DNA of 11,778 nucleotides, taken from NCBI GenBank assembly GCA_050485385.1, contig JBJHBG010000130.1:1-11778 (forward strand), given 5' to 3'. Position 1 is the first letter of the stretch. Every line of letters starts with the position of its first letter. The notes under the pieces were generated by a model. The model saw only the letters and a list, made by a program, of their open reading frames with translations. It had not been told where the DNA came from and did not search any database. The DNA is from RECO01 sp050485385 (lineage in GTDB: Bacteria > Pseudomonadota > Alphaproteobacteria > Geminicoccales > Geminicoccaceae). The position numbers were made by a program, and so were the translations under genes. This document shows positions 1 to 5,665 of the stretch, one piece after another.

Positions 1-110
1 CACCCTGGCCCGCCGGGGGCCGGGGGCCCGGGGCCCCCGCCCCCCCGGGGCGGGGGGGGGCCCCCCCCCCCGCGGGGGGCGCCGGCCCGGCCGGCGCCGG
101 GGGGTTCTCC
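1..110. other. G/C-only low-complexity stretch at the window edge
   Basis: Positions 7 to 104 contain no A or T, and consist of runs of G and C with small GGCC/CCGG-type inversions. Nothing here looks like coding sequence with the codon pattern of the neighbouring genes. The abrupt change to ordinary sequence after about position 110 suggests a low-quality contig end or a sequencing/assembly artefact, although a real GC-rich structured element cannot be excluded. Positions 111-257, between it and the first gene, look like normal genomic sequence. I see no convincing promoter there. Confidence 0.7.
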
Positions 111-257
111 GGGGGACCGTCAGGTTCCCCCTGCCCGCGTCTGCTCCGCGTCATGCAACCATGCATCGTCCTGCCGTACCGCGTTCGGCCAGAAGCGCGC
201 TAGCCAGCTTCGCGGGCGCGCGCCACAGTGCGGTTTCGGTTCGAAAGCCAGCATTGC

Positions 258-1628
258 ATGTCCAACCCGCTCGTCGCCAGCCCCGAAGCCTTCGCCGCCG
301 AGTGCGCCGCGTTCCAGGCGGCGCACGGCGCCGTCGAGACGTTGGAGGTGTTGATCGCCGACCTCAACGGCGTGGTGCGCGGCAAGTGGCTGCCGGCCGC
401 CGCACTGGCCAAGCTGGCCGACGAAGGCGCACGGCTGCCGCGCTCCACCTACGGCCTCGATATCTGGGGCGAGGACGTGGACGAGGCCGGCATCGCGCTG
501 GTGACGGGCGACCCGGACGGCTTCCTGCAGCCGGCGCCGGGCACGCTCGTGCCGGTACCCTGGGCGACGCGGCCGACCGCGCAGGTGCTGGCCTCGCTGC
601 TGGAGCCCGACCGGCAACGGCCGTGCCCGCTCGATCCGCGCCGGGTTCTGCAACGCGAGGTCGACGCGCTCGCCTCGCTCGGGCTGCGGCCGGTGGTGGC
701 CTTGGAACTCGAGTTCTACGTGATCGCGGCCGATGGCGCCGCCGCCTGCCCGCCGCCGGGCACGCCGGAACGGGGCTCGCAGCTCTACGACCTCGACGTG
801 ATGCGCGGCTTCGCCGACCTGCTCGGCGCCATGGCCGCCAACTGCGCAAGCCAGGGTCTGCCGGCCGAGACGGCCATCGCCGAGTTCGGTCCCGGCCAGT
901 TCGAGATCAACCTCTACCACGTCGACGACGCGGTGCGCGCCGCCGACCACGCGCTGCTTCTCCGGCGCTGCTTGAAGCAGACGGCGCGGGCGCACGGGCT
1001 CGACGTCACCTTCATGGCCAAGCCCTATGGCGAACAGAGCGGCAGCGGCATGCACGTCCACGTCAGCTTGCTGGACGGGCAGGATCGGCCGGTCTTCGCG
1101 GGTGAGGATGGTGAACTCGCACCGCCGTTGCAGGCCGCCATCGCCGGCGCGCTCGCGACGGCGGCCGACAACCAACTCGTGTTCGCGCCCACCGCCAACG
1201 CCTATCGTCGTTTCCAGCAAAGTTCCTATGCGCCGCTCGTGGCATGCTGGGGCTTCGACAACCGCAACGCGGCGATCCGCGTGCCTGCAACCATGGGGCG
1301 CGCCGCACGTTTGGAACATCGGGTGGCGGGCGCCGATGCCAATCCCTATCTGGTAGTTGCGGCCATCCTCGCCGGGGTCCGCCAGGGGTTGATCGAGAAG
1401 CTTGCCCTGGCCCCCCCCGTCGACGGCGACCGTATCGCCGTGGCGGGGCTCGCCTTCACCGACCGGTGGGGCGAGGCGATCCAGCGGTTCCGCGACGCCG
1501 ACCATCCGCGGAGTTGGCTGGAGCCGGAGGTCCATCGGGCCTTCGTGACCGCCAAGGAGAAGGAGCGGGCCACGATGCTGACGAGGGTGAGCGATGTCGA
1601 ATATGCGACCTATCTTCGCCGCTTCTAG
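258..1628 (+). CDS. Glutamine synthetase-family ligase, possibly gamma-glutamylpolyamine synthetase (PuuA-like)
   Basis: This is a 456-residue protein of the glutamine synthetase superfamily, which joins glutamate to an amine or ammonia using ATP. Visible family features are an N-terminal beta-grasp part with D-L-N-G-V-V-R-G-K at 35-43, E-L-E near 150-152, and EFGPGQFEINL at 209-219. The catalytic core has PYGEQSGSGMHVHV at about 256-269 (HxH at 266/268), N-R-N-A-A-I-R at 335-341, and EHRVAGADANPYL from 353. The single-domain length and the sequence style fit the PuuA/GlnA-like group of polyamine or amine glutamylating enzymes better than classical nitrogen-assimilation GlnA. No polyamine catabolic genes lie nearby, so the substrate is unproven. 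An in-frame GTG at 228 would add ten residues. I prefer ATG 258, although its ribosome binding site is weak. Its last 35 bases overlap the next gene. Family confidence is high, substrate confidence low. Confidence 0.9.
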   Translation: MSNPLVASPEAFAAECAAFQAAHGAVETLEVLIADLNGVVRGKWLPAAALAKLADEGARLPRSTYGLDIWGEDVDEAGIALVTGDPDGFLQPAPGTLVPVPWATRPTAQVLASLLEPDRQRPCPLDPRRVLQREVDALASLGLRPVVALELEFYVIAADGAAACPPPGTPERGSQLYDLDVMRGFADLLGAMAANCASQGLPAETAIAEFGPGQFEINLYHVDDAVRAADHALLLRRCLKQTARAHGLDVTFMAKPYGEQSGSGMHVHVSLLDGQDRPVFAGEDGELAPPLQAAIAGALATAADNQLVFAPTANAYRRFQQSSYAPLVACWGFDNRNAAIRVPATMGRAARLEHRVAGADANPYLVVAAILAGVRQGLIEKLALAPPVDGDRIAVAGLAFTDRWGEAIQRFRDADHPRSWLEPEVHRAFVTAKEKERATMLTRVSDVEYATYLRRF

Positions 1629-1923
1629 CGCGGTGTTCGGTGCGGTGTGGCTCGCGGGCTGCACCGTCATGAGCGTCGAGGATCGGGCGATGCAGGACTG
1701 CCGCGCCGGCGACGAGGCGAGCTGCCAGGTGCTGGAGCGCCGGGCGGAGCTGCCCGAGACCATGCCGGCGCCGATGAGCAGCAGCGTGCCGGCCGTCTGG
1801 CCGAGCGCCAGCGTGGCGGTCGGCAGCGGTGGCCGGGTCGGCGGCGGCATCGGTATCGGCGTCGGCGCCTATCCCTTCGGCGACCCCTGGCGCGACCCCT
1901 GGCGCCGCTACGACCGCTGGTAG
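1594..1923 (+). CDS. Small glycine-rich lipoprotein of unknown function
   Basis: This 109-residue protein has a short hydrophobic signal ending in the lipobox L-A-G-C, with the lipidated cysteine at residue 23. It should therefore be exported and anchored in the membrane. The mature part has two further cysteines (C36, C44), a Pro/Ser/Val linker, a glycine-rich run around residues 75-92, and an aromatic and arginine-rich tail with D-P-W-R twice in a row. That tail comes from a perfect 12-base tandem duplication at 1881-1904. The start at 1594 has a good ribosome binding site (GAGGG at 1583-1587) inside the upstream synthetase gene, which it overlaps by 35 bases, so translational coupling is plausible. 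Its stop lies one base from the convergent permease stop. I do not recognise a named family. An alternative start is ATG 1603. Confidence 0.8.
   Translation: MSNMRPIFAASSAVFGAVWLAGCTVMSVEDRAMQDCRAGDEASCQVLERRAELPETMPAPMSSSVPAVWPSASVAVGSGGRVGGGIGIGVGAYPFGDPWRDPWRRYDRW
1881..1904 (+). repeat. 12-bp perfect tandem duplication in lipoprotein gene
   Basis: The unit CGACCCCTGGCG occurs twice head to tail (1881-1892 and 1893-1904). It stays in frame and encodes the doubled D-P-W-R of the lipoprotein tail. It is probably a recent slippage duplication or a maintained aromatic repeat. Confidence 0.85.
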
Positions 1924-1924
1924 G

Positions 1925-2863
1925 TCAGCCGTCGACCGGGCGGACGACGGGCGTCACGCGGCGGCGGCGTTCGCGGTAGGCGACGTACACGACGCTGCCG
2001 AAGACGACAGCACCGCCGAGCCACGTGCCCCAGTCGGGCACCTCGGCGTAGACGAGGTATCCGGCCGCCGCCGCCCAAAGCAGCTTGGTGAAGTCCATCG
2101 GCAGCACGACCGACGTGTCGGCGAGCTTGAGAGCCTGCGCCACGCACAGTTGGGAGAGGCTGGCGACGGCACCGATGGCGACGAGCACGACGAGGGCCGC
2201 CGCGGTCGGCCAACTCCAGACGAACAGCGCCGGTATCAGCGTGAAGGGAGCGAGGAAGAAGCCGCCGTAGAGAGTGAGCGTCAGGCTCGAATCGGTACGG
2301 CCCAGCACCTTCACCACGATCATCACCGAGCCCCAGGCACAGGCCGAGAGCAGGACGTAGAGGGCGCCGGGGTCGATCACGTCGCTGCCCGGCCGCAGGA
2401 TGATCATGGCGCCCGTGAAGCCGGCGAGCAGCGCCAGGATGCGGCGCAGCCCCACCGGCTCGCGCAGGACCAAGATGGCGAGCAGCGTGGCGAAGAGGGG
2501 TGCGGTGAACGAGAGTGCGGCGACCGTGGCGATCGGGATGATGGTGATCCCGTAGAACCAGCCGAGCATGGCCACCGTCTGCAAGCCGCCGCGCAGGCCG
2601 TGCAGGCGAATGTTGGGGGTGCGGAAGCTCTCGCGCCCGGCGCGCATCGCCAGCGGCAGCAACAGCAGCACGCCGAACAGGTTGCGGAAGAAGGCGATGA
2701 CGAAGGGATGGAGACCGGTATCGGCGGCGAGCCGGACGAGGAGCGTGACCAGCGCCATGCAGAATGCCGCCACCGCCATCAGGCCCATCGCCTTCAGGTG
2801 GCTCGGCACGAGGGCCGGCCGCAGCGAGTCCGTTGCCACCGTCCTCCCTTCCGGCCGTGACAT
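1925..2863 (-). CDS. EamA/DMT-family permease (10-TM metabolite transporter)
   Basis: This 312-residue integral membrane protein has about ten hydrophobic segments in two homologous halves, roughly residues 25-158 and 166-298. That is the two-EamA-domain layout of drug/metabolite transporters such as RhaT/YdcZ/SAM-type carriers. F-R-N near 59-61 and the I-L-R-P ending of the first half are typical of the family. The substrate cannot be read from sequence. The start is uncertain. ATG at 2863 has no ribosome binding site, whereas GTG at 2839 (codon 9) is preceded by GGAAGGGAGG with tight spacing and would give 304 residues without losing a membrane segment. It is divergent from the flavin oxidoreductase (67-bp gap). 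It converges on the lipoprotein gene with one base between stops, leaving no room for a dedicated terminator. Confidence 0.9.
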   Translation of the reverse strand: MSRPEGRTVATDSLRPALVPSHLKAMGLMAVAAFCMALVTLLVRLAADTGLHPFVIAFFRNLFGVLLLLPLAMRAGRESFRTPNIRLHGLRGGLQTVAMLGWFYGITIIPIATVAALSFTAPLFATLLAILVLREPVGLRRILALLAGFTGAMIILRPGSDVIDPGALYVLLSACAWGSVMIVVKVLGRTDSSLTLTLYGGFFLAPFTLIPALFVWSWPTAAALVVLVAIGAVASLSQLCVAQALKLADTSVVLPMDFTKLLWAAAAGYLVYAEVPDWGTWLGGAVVFGSVVYVAYRERRRRVTPVVRPVDG

Positions 2864-2930
2864 GGGCGATCGTCGAAGCTAGGACCACGGCACCCATCCG
2901 ACCACGTCCATCCGCGCAAAGGGGCCACCC

Positions 2931-4040
2931 GTGATCGTCACCAGCCATCGCGAGGGCAAGGCCGAAGGCCCGCACCTCTTCCGTCCGCTGCGCCTGCGTT
3001 CGGTCACGCTGCCGAACCGCATCGTCCTCTCGCCCATGTGCCAGTACGCAGCCGAGGGCGGCGTCGCCGACGACTGGCACTTCCAGCACCTCGCGAGCCG
3101 CGCCGTCGGCGGCGCCGGACTGATCTTCACCGAGGTCGCCCACGTCGAGCCCAGGGGCCGCATCACCCCCGGCTGCCTCGGCCTCTACACCGCGGAACAG
3201 GGCGAGGCGCTCGCCCGCATCGTCCGTTTCGTCAAGGCGCAAGGCGTCGTTGCCGGCATCCAGATCGGCCATGCCGGTCGCAAGGCGTCGGCCAACGTGC
3301 CGTGGAAGGGCGGCAAGCCGCTCGCCCCCGCCGATGGGGCCTGGGCCACCGTGGCACCGTCGGCGGTCGCCTACGACGAGGGCTGGCCGGTCCCCGACGC
3401 CCTCGACGCAGGCGGCATCGAGACGGTGGTGAAGGCCTTCGCCAAGGGCGTCGCCATCGCCCGCGAGGCCGGCTTCGAGGTGGTCGAACTCCACGGGGCG
3501 CACGGCTACCTCACCCATCAGTTCCTGTCACCGCTGTCGAACCGGCGCAACGACGGCTATGGCGGCCACCTCGAGGGGCGCACCCGCTTCCTGCACGAGT
3601 TGATCGACGCCGCCCGCGGCGAATGGCCCGATCATCTGCCGCTGTTCGTCCGCCTGTCGGTGACCGACTACGTCGACGGCGGCTGGGACGAGGCGCAGAC
3701 GACCGAACTGGTGAAGGCGTTGGCGGCGCGCGGCGACGTCGACCTCGTCGACTGCTCGTCGGGCGGCCTCCACCCGGCGCAGAAGCTGAGCACCTTCCCC
3801 GGCTATCAGCTCCCCTTTGCCCAGCGGCTGCGCGAACGCTGCAGCATCGCCACGGGCGCGGTGGGCATGATCCGGAGCCCGCACCAGGCGGAGCAGATCG
3901 TCGCCACCGGTGCGGCCGACCTCGTGTTCATGGCGCGCACCCTCCTTGCCGATCCCTATTGGCCGCAGCGCGCCGCCCACGTCCTCGGTGCCGACCGCAC
4001 CTGGCCCGCCAACATGGGTCGGGGCGACGCCTTCGCCTGA
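2931..4040 (+). CDS. Old Yellow Enzyme, YqjM-type NADH:flavin oxidoreductase
   Basis: This 369-residue FMN-dependent ene-reductase (TIM barrel) reduces activated C=C bonds using NAD(P)H. It belongs to the thermophilic-like/YqjM class of Old Yellow Enzymes. The class-defining S-P-M-C-Q-Y is at 34-39 (Cys37 and Tyr39 match YqjM Cys26 and Tyr28). Substrate-binding His188 and His191 lie in H-G-A-H-G-Y, and Arg241 in F-V-R-L-S. HAGRK at 114-118 and the N-R-R-N-D-x-Y-G-G stretch are conserved, and the phosphate-binding A-T-G-A-V-G-M-I is near 304-311. The start is GTG 2931, supported by AAAGGGG at 2919-2925 and by the family N-terminus. It is followed after 21 bases by a cation exporter, probably in the same transcript. 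The physiological substrate is unknown; xenobiotic or oxidative-stress detoxification is the usual suggestion for the family. Confidence 0.93.
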   Translation: MIVTSHREGKAEGPHLFRPLRLRSVTLPNRIVLSPMCQYAAEGGVADDWHFQHLASRAVGGAGLIFTEVAHVEPRGRITPGCLGLYTAEQGEALARIVRFVKAQGVVAGIQIGHAGRKASANVPWKGGKPLAPADGAWATVAPSAVAYDEGWPVPDALDAGGIETVVKAFAKGVAIAREAGFEVVELHGAHGYLTHQFLSPLSNRRNDGYGGHLEGRTRFLHELIDAARGEWPDHLPLFVRLSVTDYVDGGWDEAQTTELVKALAARGDVDLVDCSSGGLHPAQKLSTFPGYQLPFAQRLRERCSIATGAVGMIRSPHQAEQIVATGAADLVFMARTLLADPYWPQRAAHVLGADRTWPANMGRGDAFA

Positions 4041-4061
4041 TCGCCGAGCCCAGGCCGTACC

Positions 4062-4958
4062 ATGCTCCTGACCGACGACCGATCGCGCCTCGCCCTCGTC
4101 AGCGTGGTCGTCGGCGCGGTCGTGCTCGGGCTCAAATTCTGGGCGTGGTGGATCACCGGCAGCGTGGCACTGCTCTCGGATGCGCTGGAGAGCATCGTCA
4201 ACGTGGTGGCCTCGCTGCTGGCCGTGCTGGCGCTCTGGGTCGCCGCCCACCCGGCCGATGCTCGCCATCCCTACGGCCACCACAAGGCCGAATACCTCTC
4301 GGCGGTGGTCGAGGGCGTGCTGATCGTCATCGCGGCGGTGGTGATCCTGCGCGAAGCGGCACTCGCGCTGATGGCCGAGCGCGTCCTGGACGCGCCCTGG
4401 ACCGGGCTCGCCATCAACGGCGTCGCCGCAGTGCTCAACGCGGTCTGGGCCGTGGTGCTACTGCGCGCCGCCCAACGCTTCCGCTCCCCGGCGCTGAAGG
4501 CCGACGGCTGGCATCTCATGGCCGACGTCGTCACCTCCATCGGCGTCATCGGCGGACTGGCCGCCGCCACGGTCACCGGCTGGTGGTGGCTCGATCCGCT
4601 GCTCGCCGGCATCGTCGCGCTCAACATCCTGTGGCTCGGCTGGCACCTCGTGCGGCGGTCGGTGCAGGGGCTGATGGACGAGGCGGCCGACGCGGAGACG
4701 CAGGACCGCATCCGCACCCTGATCGCCCGCACCGCAACCGGCGCGATCGAGGCGCACGACGTACGCACGCGGCACGCGGGCCGTGCGACCTTCGTCGAGT
4801 TCCATCTGGTCGTTCCCGGCGAGTGGACCGTTGCCGAGGCGCACGAGGTGTGCGACCGGATCGAGGCCGCCTTGAAGGCGGAGCTGGAGGCGGCCGTGAT
4901 CACCATCCACGTCGAGCCCGAGGCCAAGGCCAAGGCACCCGGCGTGCCGGTCCTCTGA
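4062..4958 (+). CDS. Cation diffusion facilitator (CDF) metal efflux protein, YiiP-like with altered site A
   Basis: This 298-residue CDF protein exports divalent metal from the cytoplasm in exchange for protons, as a homodimer. It aligns by eye to E. coli YiiP/FieF from K-F-W-A-W-W-I-T-G-S-V (25-35) onward, with six membrane helices and a C-terminal cytoplasmic domain. Site B residues are kept (Asp66, His69, His73). Site A keeps its helix-5 half, His151 and Asp155, but the helix-2 pair is Glu43 and Asn47 where YiiP has Asp45 and Asp49. The cytoplasmic metal site is present as His248, His261 and His283, with Glu at 285. The altered site A suggests a preference other than canonical Zn, for example Mn, Co or Fe, which is inference. 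It lies 21 bases after the oxidoreductase and 27 bases before the next gene. Confidence 0.92.
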   Translation: MLLTDDRSRLALVSVVVGAVVLGLKFWAWWITGSVALLSDALESIVNVVASLLAVLALWVAAHPADARHPYGHHKAEYLSAVVEGVLIVIAAVVILREAALALMAERVLDAPWTGLAINGVAAVLNAVWAVVLLRAAQRFRSPALKADGWHLMADVVTSIGVIGGLAAATVTGWWWLDPLLAGIVALNILWLGWHLVRRSVQGLMDEAADAETQDRIRTLIARTATGAIEAHDVRTRHAGRATFVEFHLVVPGEWTVAEAHEVCDRIEAALKAELEAAVITIHVEPEAKAKAPGVPVL

Positions 4959-4985
4959 GGCCCCCTCCCTGACGGAGCCCGGGCC

Positions 4986-5423
4986 ATGCGCCGAACCACC
5001 CTTGCCTGCCTGCTGATCTTGGCGGCGCCTGCCGCCGCAGCCCCCCTCTACGACGATCCTCCCGATCCGGCCGCCAGCGCCGCCGCCGAGGCGACCTTTG
5101 CGCAGTCGGTAGCCGAGGCACGGGCCGCGGGCTCGCACACCGAGGTTTCGGGTTGGCCGGTCGACCTCGACGGCGACGGCGTCGACGAGATCGTCGGCCA
5201 GATCGGCGGCATTTTCCTCTGCGGCAATTACGGCTGCGGGTTCGTGCTGCGGGCCGATGGCCGAGGCGGCTACGAGACCCTGTTCCACGCCCCGGGTATG
5301 GATGCGCTCGAGGTGCTGGACGGCCGCACCGGAGGCTGGCGCGACATCGGCTTCTGGAGCCCCGACGTGATGGGCGGGCCAGGCGTGCTGCGCTGGAACG
5401 GCACCGCCTACGAGGCCCATTGA
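4986..5423 (+). CDS. Secreted protein with DxDxDG calcium-type loop, unknown function
   Basis: This 145-residue exported protein has an N-terminal signal peptide (Arg-Arg, a leucine/alanine core, cleavage probably after the A-A-A-A run around residue 19). The mature protein has D-L-D-G-D-G-V-D-E at 60-68, a calcium-type loop with Asp60, Asp62, Asp64 and Asp67/Glu68. A C-G-N-Y-G-C pair follows at 79-84 and could form a disulfide or bind a ligand. This D-G-D-G then CG..GC layout recurs in small bacterial secreted proteins, but I cannot name a family. GGAG about eight bases before ATG 4986 supports the start. It is the last gene of the apparent oxidoreductase-exporter set. A periplasmic sensor or metal-handling role is only a guess from that context. 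Confidence 0.8.
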   Translation: MRRTTLACLLILAAPAAAAPLYDDPPDPAASAAAEATFAQSVAEARAAGSHTEVSGWPVDLDGDGVDEIVGQIGGIFLCGNYGCGFVLRADGRGGYETLFHAPGMDALEVLDGRTGGWRDIGFWSPDVMGGPGVLRWNGTAYEAH

Positions 5424-5424
5424 G

Positions 5425-5472
5425 GACACCCTGGACAACCGCCCAGCGCGTGATACCTCTAGGGTTGGTGTC
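5425..5472 (+). promoter_or_regulatory. Interrupted inverted repeat before the small RNA/mini-gene
   Basis: GACACC at 5425-5430 is the reverse complement of GGTGTC at 5467-5472. Just inside, AACC at 5437-5440 pairs with GGTT at 5463-5466. TGGACA at 5432-5437 could act as a -35 element for the downstream RNA, but no good -10 hexamer follows at normal spacing. This may be a promoter/operator or a weak 3' structure of the preceding gene. Confidence 0.25.
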
Positions 5473-5480
5473 AACAAGCG

Positions 5481-5494
5481 AAAGGAGGTGATCC
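5481..5494 (+). promoter_or_regulatory. Extended Shine-Dalgarno, near-full complement of 16S 3' tail
   Basis: AAAGGAGGTGATCC complements the 16S rRNA 3' end (GGATCACCTCCTT, plus one more T in many alphaproteobacteria) over 13-14 bases, far beyond an ordinary ribosome binding site. Seven bases separate GGAGG from the GTG at 5496. Confidence 0.8.
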
Positions 5495-5495
5495 C

Positions 5496-5573
5496 GTGTC
5501 CAGTGAAGCGACGGTTCGGTGGGCGACCCCGCGTCGAGGCGCGGCCGCGGAGCAGCCTCTTCGGCGGGGCTGA
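5496..5573 (+). CDS. Possible 25-codon small protein or leader peptide
   Basis: A GTG start at 5496 lies seven bases after the GGAGG of the exceptional ribosome binding site, and the frame closes at TGA 5571-5573. The predicted 25-residue peptide is M-S-S-E-A-T-V-R-W, followed by an Arg/Gly/Ala-rich tail ending P-L-R-R-G. It has no signal peptide, membrane segment or recognised domain. The ORF overlaps two of the stem-forming segments (5531-5535 and the 5553-5572 hairpin), so translation would disrupt the RNA structure. This could be a genuine small protein, a leader peptide whose translation controls the downstream terminator, or a by-chance frame within a noncoding RNA. The strong initiation site is the main argument for translation. 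Confidence 0.45.
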   Translation: MSSEATVRWATPRRGAAAEQPLRRG

Positions 5574-5618
5574 GACGCAGACCGCAAGGTCAGGGCCGTC
5601 CCACCGGCCCGCTCACGG

Positions 5619-5645
5619 AAAGGCCGCCTTCGGGCGGCCTTTCTT
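5619..5645 (+). terminator. Intrinsic terminator (10-bp stem, UUCG loop)
   Basis: AAAGGCCGCC (5619-5628) and GGCGGCCTTT (5633-5642) pair perfectly across a TTCG tetraloop and are followed by CTTCGTT. It ends the small transcript. It lies only about 20 bases before the SOUL lipoprotein start, so it also sits in that gene's leader if transcription reads through. Confidence 0.88.
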
Positions 5646-5665
5646 CGTTCCAGGGAGCCCGTCCG

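Larger units (their letters stand above)
5481..5645 (+). ncRNA. Candidate structured small RNA or mini-mRNA leader
   Basis: This non-standard stretch carries a run of consecutive perfect stems. GCGTC (5531-5535) can close on GACGC (5574-5578), around a 7-bp hairpin at 5553-5572. A GACC-GCAA-GGTC hairpin with a GNRA tetraloop follows at 5580-5591, then a 6-bp GGGCCG/CGGCCC hairpin at 5593-5610, and finally a 10-bp UUCG-capped terminator at 5619-5642. The 5' end is AAAGGAGGTGATCC, complementary to the 16S rRNA 3' tail. The order of a ribosome-binding tract, structured body and intrinsic terminator fits a discrete roughly 165-nt transcript, or a leader controlling the downstream lipoprotein. I cannot match it to a named RNA family from memory. 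Function is unknown. Confidence 0.5.

Noticed and set aside
228..257. GTG start ten codons upstream of the ligase
   Set aside because: The extra residues do not resemble the family N-terminus and there is no clear ribosome binding site. ATG 258 is preferred, though not proven.
120..1850. A 576-codon minus-strand frame across the ligase gene
   Set aside because: Antisense shadow with no recognisable domain; the plus strand encodes an unmistakable glutamine synthetase-family protein.
1829..2860. A plus-strand frame rich in Glu, Arg, Gln and His across the permease gene
   Set aside because: It resembles a disordered protein but is the complement of a ten-helix EamA permease, and it lacks a ribosome binding site.
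5481..5494. Relic of the 3' end of a 16S rRNA gene in reverse orientation
   Set aside because: The match to the complement of the 16S tail stops after GATCC, where the rRNA would continue into AGCC, and nothing downstream resembles 16S.
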